The position numbers and the translations under genes are program-made. Shown here piece after piece: positions 9,959 to 21,722 of a stretch of 30,000 nt of DNA (the stretch's first letter is position 1; each line of letters begins with the position of its first letter). The notes beneath the pieces are model-generated. The model had not been told where the DNA came from and ran no database searches. It was given only the letters and a program-made list of their open reading frames with translations. The stretch comes from Bigelowiella natans CCMP2755 (Eukaryota > Cercozoa > Chlorarachniophyceae): assembly GCA_000320545.1 (NCBI GenBank), contig ADNK01001596.1:82501-112500 (forward strand), written 5' to 3'.

Positions 9959-10350
9959 TGCCTACCAGCTAGCAGCTGGATGTGCATGTATGGCTGTGCT
10001 AACAGAGGCATCTAGGCATGGCAAAGTGTAAGCGTTTGTATACGCACGTGCGCATTATTTTCGCATTGTTGGCAGATGTCTTTGTGCGCTTACGCTTATG
10101 TAATAAGCTTGCGTATACATGTAAAGCTTCTTAGACTATCTAGCTATTATTCATTTGCATCCGCACGCTCAATATCATGTATCTTGATCTAACCAGCTCG
10201 ATCTCCAGAACTAGAGAATAACACGCATGCGCAACGACCGAAGATGTAGTATAAATTCACGCAAAAGTCTTGAAAAAGGCTAAGATTACATTACGATAGC
10301 ACGTGATCAAATCAAATGAGCTGATGTCATGGATTGCTTCACAAGGAGCA

Positions 10351-12874
10351 CTAACTAAATCGAAAAGAAGAACCCAGCCGAGAAAGAATTGGATAGTGGT
10401 TGGGACTTTGATTCGGTGAGGGTGCGTACCATTGCCTGAGGTAATAACATCAAACTATGGAGTCAGGAGAGAGCATTCCTTCGGGAAATTATTAGTTATT
10501 ATTAGGATGTCGACTTACAAGCACTGTCGCTGGACCCCATTGATTTGTTCTTCGGATTCGCTTATCATTCCATACCGCTCTTTAAGGTTATCAAGTGCGT
10601 CTTCCATCACCTGTGAGGTGTATGAACAGAAGGGAGAGGAAGGGGAGGGGGCGGCAATGAGGGCTTAGAGATCATGGCATGAAAAGTAAGAGCAAGAACC
10701 ACGACTCATCATCATCATCACCACCATCATCATAATCGTATTCCCTCTTGCTCTTACCTGAGGATTACTCTGATAGCCCATGATGCTCTTTAAATGTTCT
10801 ACCGGCACCGGCATATATTGCTTTGAACCGAATGGACCATCACTCACGCTTTGCTCCAGCTCTTCCCGAATCCTAGCTGTGAGCCTGTTGTGCAGACGTA
10901 AAAAATATGTGAAATTGTGTACGTTATGCTTTCTTCAACACAACACTTTTACTACCCGGCATTTCTTCAACCTTTTCCCAACACGAAGAAATGCACGCAC
11001 CAGTGTTACATAATAACACTGTTGTCGCGAAATGATAACACATAAAATCTCACCTGGCAATTGTCCATCGGTGCCACAGCTTTCGCAGGTAGATCGATGC
11101 AACGCCCATTGCTGGAGCAACATACTTCCAGTTCGCCAGTGCGAATGAGAGGAGCGGCCACACGCATTTATTCAAAATATAGCACCTCCACGAATACCGT
11201 CGATAACCCATGCTAGAAGTATACAAATTTCCGCGATTCTTTATGCCAGTTTTGGGATCGCTCACTATCTCGCGCAGCACCTTATCTTGTCGCGTCCTGA
11301 GATCCCTGAGATCCAGACCCTTGCTCCTAACTGCTTCTCCGTATTGCTCCTCCAGCTTCGTAGCTATCTGTGAAGGGTTGAGCCCTGGCGGTGTCGACGT
11401 CCCAGAGCATTCTCGCCTTGCTTGAGCTTCCTCGATCGTTTGTATGATAAAGGGTTTGAGCTCCCTTAGCACCCAGATGGGCCGGCACTTTGAAGACTTT
11501 TTCTCATACCACGGTTGGCAATGTGTAAACTCTCCCATTTGGCAATATCCATTGTCCGGGCATGGGATGCAAAGAGTCTTGGATTGCGATGCATACTTGC
11601 CGGTGTCGCAGTATTTCAAAAATGCTGGGTGGCTGACATAGCGATAGACTCTCTGGGCACATAGGAACGCAACCAGAAAAATCAGAATACTACCCACTCC
11701 AGCGACCCCGGATGAGCTGAAGCCTTGCTTTGTGGAGGATATGAGAGACTGAGTCGCTTTCATTGTGGAGTTGAGCACTGCTAAAGCAAGTCTGATGGGA
11801 GCAAGCAGTGCCCACACCACCAATCGTATGAAAGCAAGAGGCAACTTAATAATATCTTTCAATGCATTCCCAGATCCAAGTCGAGGGGGAGGGGGAGGAG
11901 GAGTAAGGGATTGCGCGGGTGATGATGACGATGAAAATGATGGTCCTCTTGCTGCTGGGGTGCTCTTCTTACTCTCCTGCTGTTTCACTGCATCATCTTC
12001 AGGAACCCCGAAAGCTTCTATGTAAGCCTAATAACGTGTAGTAGAGAATAGAGTTATCAATAAGCTCATTCAACAAGTGCGGATGATGAACATGATAATC
12101 ATTGTGATGCATCGGTAGAGGCAGTGGTAGCAGTTGTTGTTGTAGTAGCACTCGCAGGTTTTATAAATATCACATAAATTTTGAAGATAAATACTCCGAT
12201 GGCGGGGAGGAGGAAAGGAGGGAGGGGGGAAGAGAGATCTAGTCCTACCTCAATAAGTTGTTGCCTTCGCTGGTAACTTTTCGTTTGAATTCCCACCATT
12301 TTCAGCTGCTTTCTCATTTCTTTAACAGTAAGGCCCTTCATTGAAGTCGGCGTCGTATGCTTCTTCACACCTTGCCTCTTGCTGTAACTTCCCACATGGC
12401 TTTCTTTCTCCTTTTTTGCACCCACAGTTGTTGTGTGATAATTATCCGCGTGTATGTGCTTGACATCCTGTTTGCCCTTTCTAACGACGTACGCATTGTC
12501 GTCGTGTTCTTGTTCTCCGAGCTCTTCCAGTTCTCCATCGAGTATTGGCGCTAACTCCTCTTCACCTACCCAACCCATATGCTCCTCCTCCTCTACCTCA
12601 TCTTCCCCCTTCACGTCTTCGTCTTTCACCAAAAAATCAGCCAATTCAGGCTGGGCCCGGCGTCGTGGCGCTGTTCGAGGAAGTCATAACATAATTTTAG
12701 TCATTGGCAACAACTTCGGAGTTATCAAAAACAAATCGCAAAAAAATGCAGTTTACCGGTCTTTCGCGCACTCTGGAACACGTTATCTCCTGAATCCTTA
12801 CGTTCCCATATTGCGTTCATCGCGGACTTCCTCCTTCCACGCTTTGGCCTTTTTGTAGGGCGAGGGTCTGTCAT
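10351..12874 (-). CDS. inner nuclear membrane protein, MAN1/Src1 (Heh) type
   Basis: Exons 12874-12802, 12670-12249, 12027-11054, 10884-10758, 10610-10519 and 10435-10351 give 590 aa with consistent phases. MAN1/Src1/Heh proteins span the inner nuclear membrane twice and link it to chromatin and nuclear-pore quality control. The N-terminus is basic (RPTKRPKRGRRKSAM) and could serve as a nuclear localisation signal. A very acidic stretch follows, then a helix-extension-helix/SAP-like domain at about 136-173 (GLTVKEMRKQLKMVGIQTKS). A Ser/Pro-rich linker leads to TM1 near 272-292. The Man1-Src1 C-terminal (MSC) domain comes next, with Cys-rich CIPCPDNGYCQMG, then TM2 near 453-479 and a nucleoplasmic winged-helix-like tail. 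Residues 228-250 form another hydrophobic or amphipathic segment. The last two exons are short; the penultimate ends at a strong GTAAGT donor, and the reading frame would otherwise stop there. Confidence 0.85.
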
Positions 12875-13599
12875 GACCTTCCCTATACACATGCAGCAAA
12901 TCGTGATTATTCGGATGTGTAACCAATAATAAAGTCTTCAATCGATTCAGCAATTACTCTTTGAACGAGTGCGACGAGTAGGCGTAGCTGGTTCAGGGCT
13001 CTGTGAGAACCAACATCAACATTTATTCAAGATGACGGTCTTAACTCGAAGATATGAAATGTTAGATACCCTTCTGACGCTGGAAGACCCTCGCCGTCTA
13101 CCCGTACGGCGTTGTGACGATCGAGGCATGATGGCGGGATGGGGCGGGTTGATTTACTTTATCTCTATTTTACTGGTGTAGAATCCTAGTTCTTGGAAGG
13201 GGCGGGGACTACTCAGGACGATGAGTTATGAGTAGAAGTAACAAACACGCCACACGCTTCTTTGATTGCACTTTTCCGTGCGAAAACATACACACTACCT
13301 ACAGTGTTTCGTAAGCGTCTCACGAAATTCCATGACGTAGACTAAAATCCGCAAGGGTTTGCGTTCCGGTTTAAGTTTAGTTTACCGGTATCCTGTATAC
13401 TTAGATCTGGGCTCTACTCTGACATATTGATGTCGCAGGTATAAAATCCCCTATGATTGATAAAATCACTGAATCGTGCGGCTCAGATGGACCACTGTCC
13501 ATTCCTCACGACTCACATCTGCCGCTGTGCCACTCGCGCACGCCACCACGAAAGGCGAAGCTACTGTGAGAGAATCAACGGAACGATTCTGTTCAAGGC
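12875..13599. other. divergent promoter spacer between MAN1/Src1 and aquaporin-like genes
   Basis: About 0.7 kb, head-to-head. It contains a TATA-like element at 13440-13447 and a possible small upstream reading frame (ATG near 13484 to TAG near 13607) overlapping the chosen aquaporin start. No dispersed-element copy is present. Confidence 0.55.
13440..13447 (+). promoter_or_regulatory. possible TATA box of the aquaporin-like gene
   Basis: GTATAAAATCCC contains a good TATA match 153-160 bp upstream of the chosen ATG. The element upstream of RPB4 lies at a similar distance. Confidence 0.4.
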
Positions 13600-14753
13600 A
13601 TGCCCGTAGTCCCTTTTGGTTTGAGCGCACTGCCAGCCAGTGTCCTTGCTCCATATGATTTGGAGGATTTACAATATCTGGTCTCAGCGACGCTCGCGGC
13701 ATTGCTCACGGCCATCGTTCTTGATCGGAGGAAAGCATCATCTATAATCTTCACATTCTTTCAGGTTTTTGTTCAGTAAATTATTTCCGGGCAGCCTGTA
13801 TTCTGAATTATTATTCTCACATATAAATATATATTTCATCGACGCGTGATATAATTGGAGCTCATCTTCTCATCACATATCAGGAACTCTTTGGGACTGC
13901 ATTCATGATTTGCTGCGTGTTTCCACCAAGTCCTCTCCTCGGTCACCTCTCTCCGAAATACATGTACGAGTGGCCTGTGCATGGACTTGGCGTTATTGTG
14001 TCGGACTTTATCTTCGGAGGGCCACAAGTCAACGCTGCCTGCACTTTTTCCTTGTGGATCGCACAGTTGGTAATACGGAAATTTACTAAGTGGAAAATTC
14101 ACACTTCCTCAAATATATTCCTTATAGTTTCCGGCGATTAATTTATTTTCATTGAACTCGCCATTAAAATAATTACTGCATATTTTTAGATTCCGTTGAC
14201 GCAAGCAGTATCAAACATTTTCGCCCAGCTTCTCGGCGGCGTTATTGGATTCCCTCTTGCAAAAATGATAACTCTCGCTATAAGACCAAAAGCCGAGTTT
14301 GGAGGACCCACATTTACCCTAGATGAAAGTGAAACTCCGAAACAGCTGACTCTGGAGGAGGCATTCGCAAACGAGTTCGCCGGAGTCGTTCTTCTAATGT
14401 GCGCAGTGTACGGATTTTGTTTGACAAAACTTGGTAAGAGGTATCTTCTAAAGCAATCGCTTGTAGCCGCTTCTATTCGTTTCATATTACATTTTTATCC
14501 TAAAACTGGACCAGCCATGAACCCTGGGCTCGGCAGTATGTACCATTTCTTCATTTCTGGAAGATTACATAGAGATGCGAGTCACTACTACGTGTACTGG
14601 CTTGCTCCATTCGCAGCAGGAGGAATAGTTGCTCTTTTCTGGAGTGGGGCAACCGAGACAGGACTATTTGCAGCTGAGCCCAGCAACACAAACATGAACA
14701 GTAAAGCTGATAATTCGGGTGAGGGAAAAACTTCGCATAAGGTGTACGAATAG
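13600..14753 (+). CDS. aquaporin-like channel (MIP family) with altered NPA boxes
   Basis: Exons 13600-13764, 13884-14069 and 14190-14753 (304 aa) join in phase 0 at both introns. MIP channels pass water or small neutral solutes. Hydrophobic segments occur in the usual order, with the family-typical ELFGTAFMICCVF and FAQLLGGVIGFPLA. The first pore box is GGPQVNAACTFS, so NPA becomes NAA at about 105-107. The second is TGPAMNPGLGS, so NPA becomes NPG at about 228-230. The selectivity-filter Arg that normally follows NPA is absent. TM6 is YVYWLAPFAAGGIVALFW. This resembles unorthodox aquaporins (AQP11/12 or plant SIP type) more than classical ones, so the location may be internal membranes; that is inference. 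The start is the first ATG after an in-frame stop at 13567, and an earlier exon is possible. Confidence 0.85.
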
Positions 14754-15561
14754 CGCGCCGGCATGCAGCCATAACAAAATCACATGTAAGCCTGATCAAA
14801 GCCGCACGATATAACGACGCTTAGGACAGATACACATTATGTACTGGCACAAACAGCATTCGAAAAATATAACAGTACATAGTAGTAGGTCGGTGTCGTT
14901 AAGTCGCTAACCTGCTAGTAGTTGCTTCATGCGATGGATCGTGCATCCTAGCAATGCTAGATCACATGAATGGATCCTGTGCGCGATAAAGAATCAAAGC
15001 TAGACCGGGCATACTCACACATAGCATATCCCCATCGTAGTCAGCGCATCGAACAGTTGTAACCATGCAGAACAAGAAGCTACAAGCGTTGGTTGTAATG
15101 CACGTGTTTTTGCATCATAGCTAGCACATCGATGCAAGTGCATGTCTTTTGCATTGTTTCCAAACTGCAAATTACGTAGTTCACAATGTACAGTAAATGC
15201 ATTGCAATGATTTGGCAAGTCGCACAATAATTGCGGTAAAGTTGGCAGTGCACATCACATCACAATCATAATGCAATCGCTAGCTAGCTAGACTAACGCT
15301 ATATATTGGGATGACCATTGAATAACCTTAATTGATTCATTACACCCGTCTCACATGTAACACTAGCAAATTATTGCACTTTTATGCTATTTAAATGCAG
15401 GCTAGTTCTCACTCCTCGTTACACTTTACAAATTGTAAATTTATACACATACAATCGCTGGTCTTGTAATCCCAATCGGAGTGGAATCACACGCCCGATC
15501 AGCTAAGTCCTTTTCTTCATAGTCCAACGAATCATCACATAAACGACTGATTGTGCTTTCC
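14754..15561. other. convergent 3' spacer between aquaporin-like and PEX3 genes
   Basis: About 0.8 kb with no convincing gene. One dispersed-element copy lies at 15308-15354 (minus orientation), immediately preceded by GCTAGCTAGCTAG near 15280. Short CTAG and GCATGC palindromes are common. Confidence 0.65.
15308..15354 (-). repeat. dispersed TGAGACGGATG element, copy 5
   Basis: On the minus strand it reads TGTGAGACGGGTGTAATGAA, then CAATTAAGG, then TTCAATGGTCATCC. All three blocks are present, with one substitution in the GACGGATG block. Confidence 0.85.
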
Positions 15562-17271
15562 TTACATAAATGGATTTCCCCGCGGACCCATCATATCGCC
15601 CACGTGTAACCTCCCATCCATGGGGAAAAATATTACATGACAAAATCGTTTGACTGTCTTAGAGAGGCAAATAGTGTGGATAACCCTAGGATCTCTTGGT
15701 GGGAAGCTTTCCTCCTTGATTTTTTCTTGTGGTTCTGAGCTACTGGTTGCGCTGTCAAGTGTTGAAGAAGGAGTCTTCTTCGGAGAAGCATGGAATGGAA
15801 GCATAGTTCGACAGAACTTAGACAGTCTTACTACAGCCATTAATGCCCCAATCTTGCCATTTTTAGCATTTGGGGGCTGGAACTGAGGTTCCATACATAC
15901 CCCCACCATCTTCAAAGCTTCTGCAGCACTTACTCGCACTAACTTCTCGAAACTTGACGTTCTTAGGACCTCCCTAAGCTCGGCAGTCATGTTCGCTGTT
16001 CTAACTCGCAAGGCGTGGTCTTCGTTGCTTTCTTTTACGTCTTCTAAATCGCGGCGGTACCACTCAGGCAGTATATAATTAGAGTATCTAAATCTTTCAA
16101 ACTCTTTAGCTTTTACTTCATTTCCCCCGCAATTAGATCGACGAGATTGATCTTCGAATTCCCCCTTTCCTTCCTTAGCGCCACTTGCTGCCAGACTTTG
16201 TCTTGTATCCATAACTTGCAATACTTCCAGGAGGAAGTTTGACAGGTCAGCTGCGGCAAGAGGTTTCTTGACAAAGTTTCCCTTCCGCTGAATCACGCGG
16301 GCCACAGACTCCTCGACATGCTTGGCAAGGTTTTCTAGTCCTGCACCCATAAAATAACGGAGTAGGTTTAACATTTCCTTGCCCGCCTTATCTGCAATCT
16401 CCTGATTTTTGGCAGCAATCATAGCCCGTCTCTCTGCTATTGAAACCCCATTAGGCCCTCCACGCTCACTAATTATTTTGATTATCCTGGCTAAGACCCG
16501 AGGGTTCTGTGTCGCTTCTACAACGCTCATGTTCGCACACAGGCGCTCAAGCTCCGCATCTTTTTTAATAAAATCTTCAAATGCTTTCGGGTCACTCAGT
16601 AGCTTCTCGATATCTAGAGTACCTCCCGTATCTTTACCATCCTCGAATTCCGCAGCGGCGGCTCGTACATGCTCATGGAGCCCATGCCGGTGGAAAATAC
16701 TCAGAATTACCTTTGTTGTCACGCTGAGAAGATCTATGACGAGTACTGCAGTTATAGTTTGGGCAACCCCAGCTATCACAAATTTTTGTAATTTCGAACG
16801 ATCCTTCTTGTCTTTGCCCTTGAGTTGTTCCCTTAGGGCTTTCAGATTGAACAGATAATTTATTTTTTTGAATAGACCTTTGGACCCCTCCGAATTAGAA
16901 TCCGAATGAAGGAAAGTGCTTTCAAGAAGTTGGATTTCAAGCAATTTATCTCCGGTGGCGATGATTTTCTGAAACTGTCTGCCTAGGGGCGTACCTGCCT
17001 CCGCACACTGACCAGTACCAAGTGTATCACCAAACACACTGTCACCCCCGGAGGAAGTTAAGTGATTTATTCCGTGACGGGCGAAGTGGTATAGACCCTC
17101 TAACATGTACGACACCTCAGTACCCCAAGGTTTTAGATTGAGATAAATGTAATATGTTCCCATTCCGGTAGCAGCTAACGAGATCGCTACTTTGTTTCTT
17201 TCGAGAGCAGTTGAAACTTGCGCGTAGCTCTCCTTCATGGCCTTAAGCGTATTCGGGAAAAAGTTCTGCAT
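15562..17271 (-). CDS. PEX3: peroxisome biogenesis factor 3 (peroxin-3)
   Basis: A single 569-aa open frame. PEX3 is a peroxisomal membrane anchor that docks PEX19 and so inserts membrane proteins. The N-terminus has a short basic/amphipathic segment and one TM (VAISLAATGMGTYYIYL). Segments matching the PEX3 order are LFNLKALREQLKG followed by KLQKFVIAGVAQTITAVLVI (compare LPTLREALMQQL and KLEIWEDLKI in human PEX3), and then MGAGLENLAKHVEESVARVI (compare [20 protein letters not shown]). It is longer than the roughly 370-aa animal protein because of a charged insert around 355-420 and a Ser/Pro-rich region near the C-terminus. It has no intron, unlike nearly every neighbour. The start ATG is clear. 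Similarity is distant, so the call rests on block order. Confidence 0.78.
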   Translation of the reverse strand: MQNFFPNTLKAMKESYAQVSTALERNKVAISLAATGMGTYYIYLNLKPWGTEVSYMLEGLYHFARHGINHLTSSGGDSVFGDTLGTGQCAEAGTPLGRQFQKIIATGDKLLEIQLLESTFLHSDSNSEGSKGLFKKINYLFNLKALREQLKGKDKKDRSKLQKFVIAGVAQTITAVLVIDLLSVTTKVILSIFHRHGLHEHVRAAAAEFEDGKDTGGTLDIEKLLSDPKAFEDFIKKDAELERLCANMSVVEATQNPRVLARIIKIISERGGPNGVSIAERRAMIAAKNQEIADKAGKEMLNLLRYFMGAGLENLAKHVEESVARVIQRKGNFVKKPLAAADLSNFLLEVLQVMDTRQSLAASGAKEGKGEFEDQSRRSNCGGNEVKAKEFERFRYSNYILPEWYRRDLEDVKESNEDHALRVRTANMTAELREVLRTSSFEKLVRVSAAEALKMVGVCMEPQFQPPNAKNGKIGALMAVVRLSKFCRTMLPFHASPKKTPSSTLDSATSSSEPQEKIKEESFPPRDPRVIHTICLSKTVKRFCHVIFFPMDGRLHVGDMMGPRGNPFM

Positions 17272-17949
17272 GGTAACTGCAACAACTCTTCCGGTTGAAC
17301 GGATCCCCCCCCCCCCTTAAATCGAAGCTTTGGAAAAATCCCTTTTTCCGCCGTCCTGCTGAGGTCCTGGGTGCGAGGTAAGCGGATTCGAAACTAAATT
17401 CCTCTGTCGTACAGTTTATTTTTAGAATGCGACATCAGAATCTCCATGTCTCACATGAAATTCCAACTGTTCACCTTATGCCACAGCTGCATAGTTGTCG
17501 CAGGGGATAATTCGATTGCATTGTTTCTTCTTCATTCATGAGCACTTCTACCACGAGAAATGCCACGTGCCCGTCGGAAAAAGGACGATAGAAATCCAAA
17601 AATCCAGCGGAGAACATCGTACGGGTTGCATCGATGGAGGCCTTCATCAAGGCTCGCCGTTGTGCTCGGGATAGCTTTTGGCGGGAAGCGAGTATGGTAC
17701 ATCTTTCGGATGGTCTGTATGATGTTGCGACGGGTCGTATAGGTTGTCGCAGCCCGTAATTAGGGCTCTTTTTGCGAGGAAGAAAGATCATGTAATATCA
17801 TCCCCGTGCTGTCTCATTAACCGGTAGCGACGAACCGAACCACTCGGGGTAGGAGCATAAGGGCAACCTTTCCCTCCTGTCCTCCTGAATTGGCAGGACT
17901 CCTTCGTGGATATAAGGAGAGGGGTACCTACCTTCCTTTCGTAATAAAT
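17272..17949. other. divergent promoter spacer between PEX3 and the MUS81-like gene
   Basis: About 0.7 kb, head-to-head, with a C10 run near 17310. A minus-strand 106-codon frame lies inside it (17471-17791). No dispersed-element copy is present. Confidence 0.5.
17471..17791 (-). CDS. possible small ORF, unrecognised
   Basis: A 106-codon ATG-initiated frame encodes a moderately basic peptide with a stretch SRAQRRALMKASIDATRTMF. I recognise no domain. It lies in the divergent spacer between PEX3 and the MUS81-like gene on the PEX3 strand and could be chance or an untranslated leader. Confidence 0.15.
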   Translation of the reverse strand: MIFLPRKKSPNYGLRQPIRPVATSYRPSERCTILASRQKLSRAQRRALMKASIDATRTMFSAGFLDFYRPFSDGHVAFLVVEVLMNEEETMQSNYPLRQLCSCGIR

Positions 17950-19303
17950 ATGGAGCAGAAGGAGGACCTTCGGGAGCCACTTGCCCGGGGGCTCTGGAAA
18001 TTAGCGAGGAGATGTACGGACGCGGAATGGAAGCTGAAGCGACGATCTCATCTAGTGAGGGCTATAGTCACGATATCTCTCCACAAAGAGCCCTTGCGTT
18101 CGCTTCGTCAGGTTGGCCAGTTATACAAAATCGGCAGTGTGGTCTTAGAGCAGCTCCAGGCGCTCCTTAAGACACGTCACTGCAGCAACGGTAGGCCTCG
18201 TCGTAGTGGCCCTTTGTTGAATCTTGAACCCCTCAACGAGACGCAGTTTTGCAGTGCTGCATTAGCTATACTAGTCTGTCTTTATGAATGGAAATCGAGA
18301 GAAATCGAGCGAGATCTGTGTTCTTCTTCCTCCTCCTCGAAGACTCGTCACGAGTATCTTTTGGCACTGGAAGAACTCTGTGACGGCACTCTCCAAAAAC
18401 GCTTGCCGGGGGAGCAGGGAGGCCTTCTCAACGTATCTAAACATGTCAATGGAGCTCCCTGTGGATGCTTAGATCAGCTGAAGACCATGGCAACAGGGAC
18501 TTGGGATAGCGGGGGTGAGAAGCTCATCAAGCTGCGGAAGAGAAACAAGAAAACTGTGTTGGAACTCCTCCCGGCAGGAGAAAGAATAGCGTCGCGACTT
18601 GTCTCTGAGCGACGGAGAGTTATGCAGAGAAAACGGGAAGGAATGGCCACAGGCGTAAACGAAGGAGTGCTGAAGATTGCGTCACAGAATCGATTTGGCC
18701 CTCTTATTGATTTCAAAGCCCCCCCCCCTTCCTCGTCGTCGACCACCTCTTTTGTGAAGTTGCTCGTCGACACGCGTGAGGGGGGTGGAGAGGACCACCA
18801 TCTTTACGAAATATCGGCGAAGCTGAAGAGGATGAGGGTTAGCTTTGAGACCCGACGCTTGCCAACTGGGCTAGGTGACTACGTGTTTGTTGTGAAATCC
18901 CGTCGTGGCGCTGCAGCAGCAGGCAGGGGAAAAGAAGAAGAAGAGGAGGAGGAGGAGGAGCTTGTCCCCATCATCATTGAACGGAAGACGCCGGTTGGTA
19001 CATGTAAACTCTCCCATCATTTTCATCTGCCAAATCATTATTTTCATAAAGCAATCCATCATCATCATCATCGTTGTCGTCGTCGTCGTCGTCATAGTTG
19101 TCACCATTTTGAATCGTTGTTATTTCCTCATTCAACCACCACCAAAGGTGGATCTTTCACAAGGCCTAATGGACGGGCGCTTCGAGCGGCAGGCCGCAGG
19201 TGCAGTCAAAAGCACCATTCACTGTGAACACCACCACCGGTAGCAGGATCTCATTATCTTGTACTCGGCGAGGGCTGACTACGTGATGATGAGGAGATGT
19301 CAA

Positions 19304-19352
<49 letters not shown>

Positions 19353-19930
19353 TCTCTCTTTCGTCCATTCCTAATCCCTAATCGCGCTATAGGCATGCAA
19401 AGAGCGATGAAACTGCTCGTGGCTGGGCTGGGAGAGGCCTCCTCATCCTCCTCCTCCTCCTCCTCCTCCTCCTCCTCCTCCCCCTCCTCGGCGTTAGAAC
19501 GATTCGGGCTGCAGGAGTACGGAGCACCTGTCTACTTGCTTCAGGGAACCCCTTCCCCCTTCCAGTGTCCAGCATGCGGCATATCCCGACAATGCCGTGG
19601 GGTGGGTGGCTGCGAAAGGAGGGGATTTGCTTCAATTGAGCGGTTGGAGAGGCAACTCTGCATCATAGAGGAGAAGGATGGCATGGTGCTGGTAAGAATC
19701 GCTTCGAGCCTTGAAGCCGTAGCAGGTTACTACTGTGTTATACTACTATATGCACGTATGGACAACTGTCATCTGCTCGCTCGACGCTTTATCTGGCACC
19801 ACCATTCTGATAGTAATCAATAACATTGCCCCTCCTCTTACACCCCCCTCCAGAGTACCTCGCAGAATTGCATGCACAGCTTTCCCAGCTTCTGGAGGAG
19901 GGCCAGTCGATTGGATCGAATCGTAATATA

Positions 19931-19963
<33 letters not shown>

Positions 19964-21575
19964 GTGATGACATTTGAGAGCTCACCTATCAACCCCATGT
20001 GCGTACTTCGTGTCTTGTATCCTTTTAGGCTCCTACCGGCAAATCGTCGATTGTTTAAAATATCGTCGTAGTAGTAGTAATAGTAATAGTAGTAGTAGTA
20101 GTAGTATTCCTCAACCTCATCATTCGTGGAAGGAGAAGGGGAAGGAGGCACAAGTCTCCCATGCAACTCAGGGCACCATCTCAAAGAAGCGTGAGAATCC
20201 ATCAACCACACAAACACAACAACAACAACAACAACAGTAGTAGTAGTAGTAGTAGTAGTAGTGTCTCACTTCTCTCTGTCCCCCTCCCCTAATTTTCCCC
20301 ATCTTCTGCGTTCTTCCCCATACTTTCACAGGACTTTCGCCGATGAAGAGGCGATATCGAATGGTAGGGGAAGGTGGAATTGCAGATGCCGCTGCCACAA
20401 GGAAGAAGCAACAAGGGCTTGCCGTCCTTAGTGTGCGTGGTCCGAATGGTTGTGAGGAGGATAAGGGGGGGTGGGGGGAAGCGGAAGAAAGGAAAACTGC
20501 AGCCTATGCTAAGAAAAGGGAGAAGAAGAAGGGTTTTTGGAGCTGTTCCAGGTAGCGCCTTATGTTGATCGTCAATATAATAATAGGAGTGATGAAAGCT
20601 TTTTGGCTTCGAATTTTGGAACTATCATGGTCGTCATCGTCATTATTATCTTCATCACCGTCGTCACCGTACTCGCCCCTTTTTCCCTTTGATCCTCATA
20701 TCTGTAACCCACGATGGCGACGGTGATGCTGCTGCTGCTGCTGCTGATAATGATGATGATGATGATGACGATGTGTGTGTGTGTGAGAGTGTGTGTGTGT
20801 GTGTGTGTTTGTTACAGATGTACTTTCATCAACAAGCCACTTCACTTGATGTGCGCTATGTGCAATTCTACGCGGCGGAATGTAGAGAAAAACCGGAGTT
20901 CATCGACGTTTACGGCATCATCGCCTTCTTCTCAAGTCAGTGATCATCAGGAAGCACACCTTCAGCAGGAGTCGTCAATATCATCAGCATCAACAACAAT
21001 CGCAGCAACATCTTCTTCTTCTTCTTCTTCTTCTTCTTCTTCTTCGCTAATTCGGCAGCGACAGCATGGCCAGAAGCAAAGTAGCAGCGACAGCAGTAGT
21101 AATGCCATCGTAGTAATAGATTTGGTGGGGGAGGAGGAGGAGGAGGAAGGAGATCCTCCAGCTACAAAGCCAACATCCGGACGTGCTGATTCTGACAACT
21201 ACCCAGATAACAATGCAATGAATGCTAAGTGCAGGAGCGAGCAAATTGACGACGGCAACGACGACGAAAGACTCGCAAAATTGCCAACCACCAGAGGAAT
21301 CAAGGCCAAGGTATTGACGACGAGCAAGAAGAAAACAGCATCGATGATGACAGCAGCCCTGAGAGATCAAAATGAAGGAGGAGTAGGAGGAGGAAAGGCG
21401 GCTCCAAAGACGAAACAGCCGATTTGCGGCATTGTCAGCATCATCAGCAGCAGTGATGACGACGATGATGACATTCTTATGAGCATCAGGCAACAGAATC
21501 TTCTTCTTAAGAGTCGTAAAAAAGCAGCCACCACCAATTCGAAGAAGAAGACGACGTTCACCGCCAAAACAGCAA

Positions 21576-21614
<39 letters not shown>

Positions 21615-21682
21615 ACAGTAGCACAAGATCTTCCTCTTCGTCGTCGTCGTCGTCGTTGTATAAAGCCACCAGCGCTAAGAAC

Positions 21683-21722
<40 letters not shown>

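Larger units (their letters stand above)
9334..10350. other. convergent 3' spacer between TruA and MAN1/Src1 genes
   Basis: About 1 kb with no convincing gene; the plus-strand frame at 9365-9667 has no recognisable homology. It holds one dispersed-element copy (9880-9930, minus orientation). An imperfect hairpin follows at 9933-9958, in sequence rich in GCATGC, CTAG and TACATG. A locally repetitive, GCGT/TACG-rich patch lies around 10020-10115. Confidence 0.65.

Noticed and set aside
12099-12248. Read-through end of the second MAN1/Src1 exon (VGLDLSSPLPPFLLP... to stop at 12099)
   Set aside because: The GTAGGA donor at 12248 joins LIE in phase to AYIEAFGVPEDD and on to the membrane part of the protein, so the rest is intron.
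20200-20240. PolyGln C-terminus and TAG stop as the end of the MUS81-like gene
   Set aside because: It would leave the next exon without a good start. A phase-1 GTGAGA donor at 20191 and an acceptor at 20331 join both sides in frame, and other introns here also hold repeats. It is kept only as a possible isoform.
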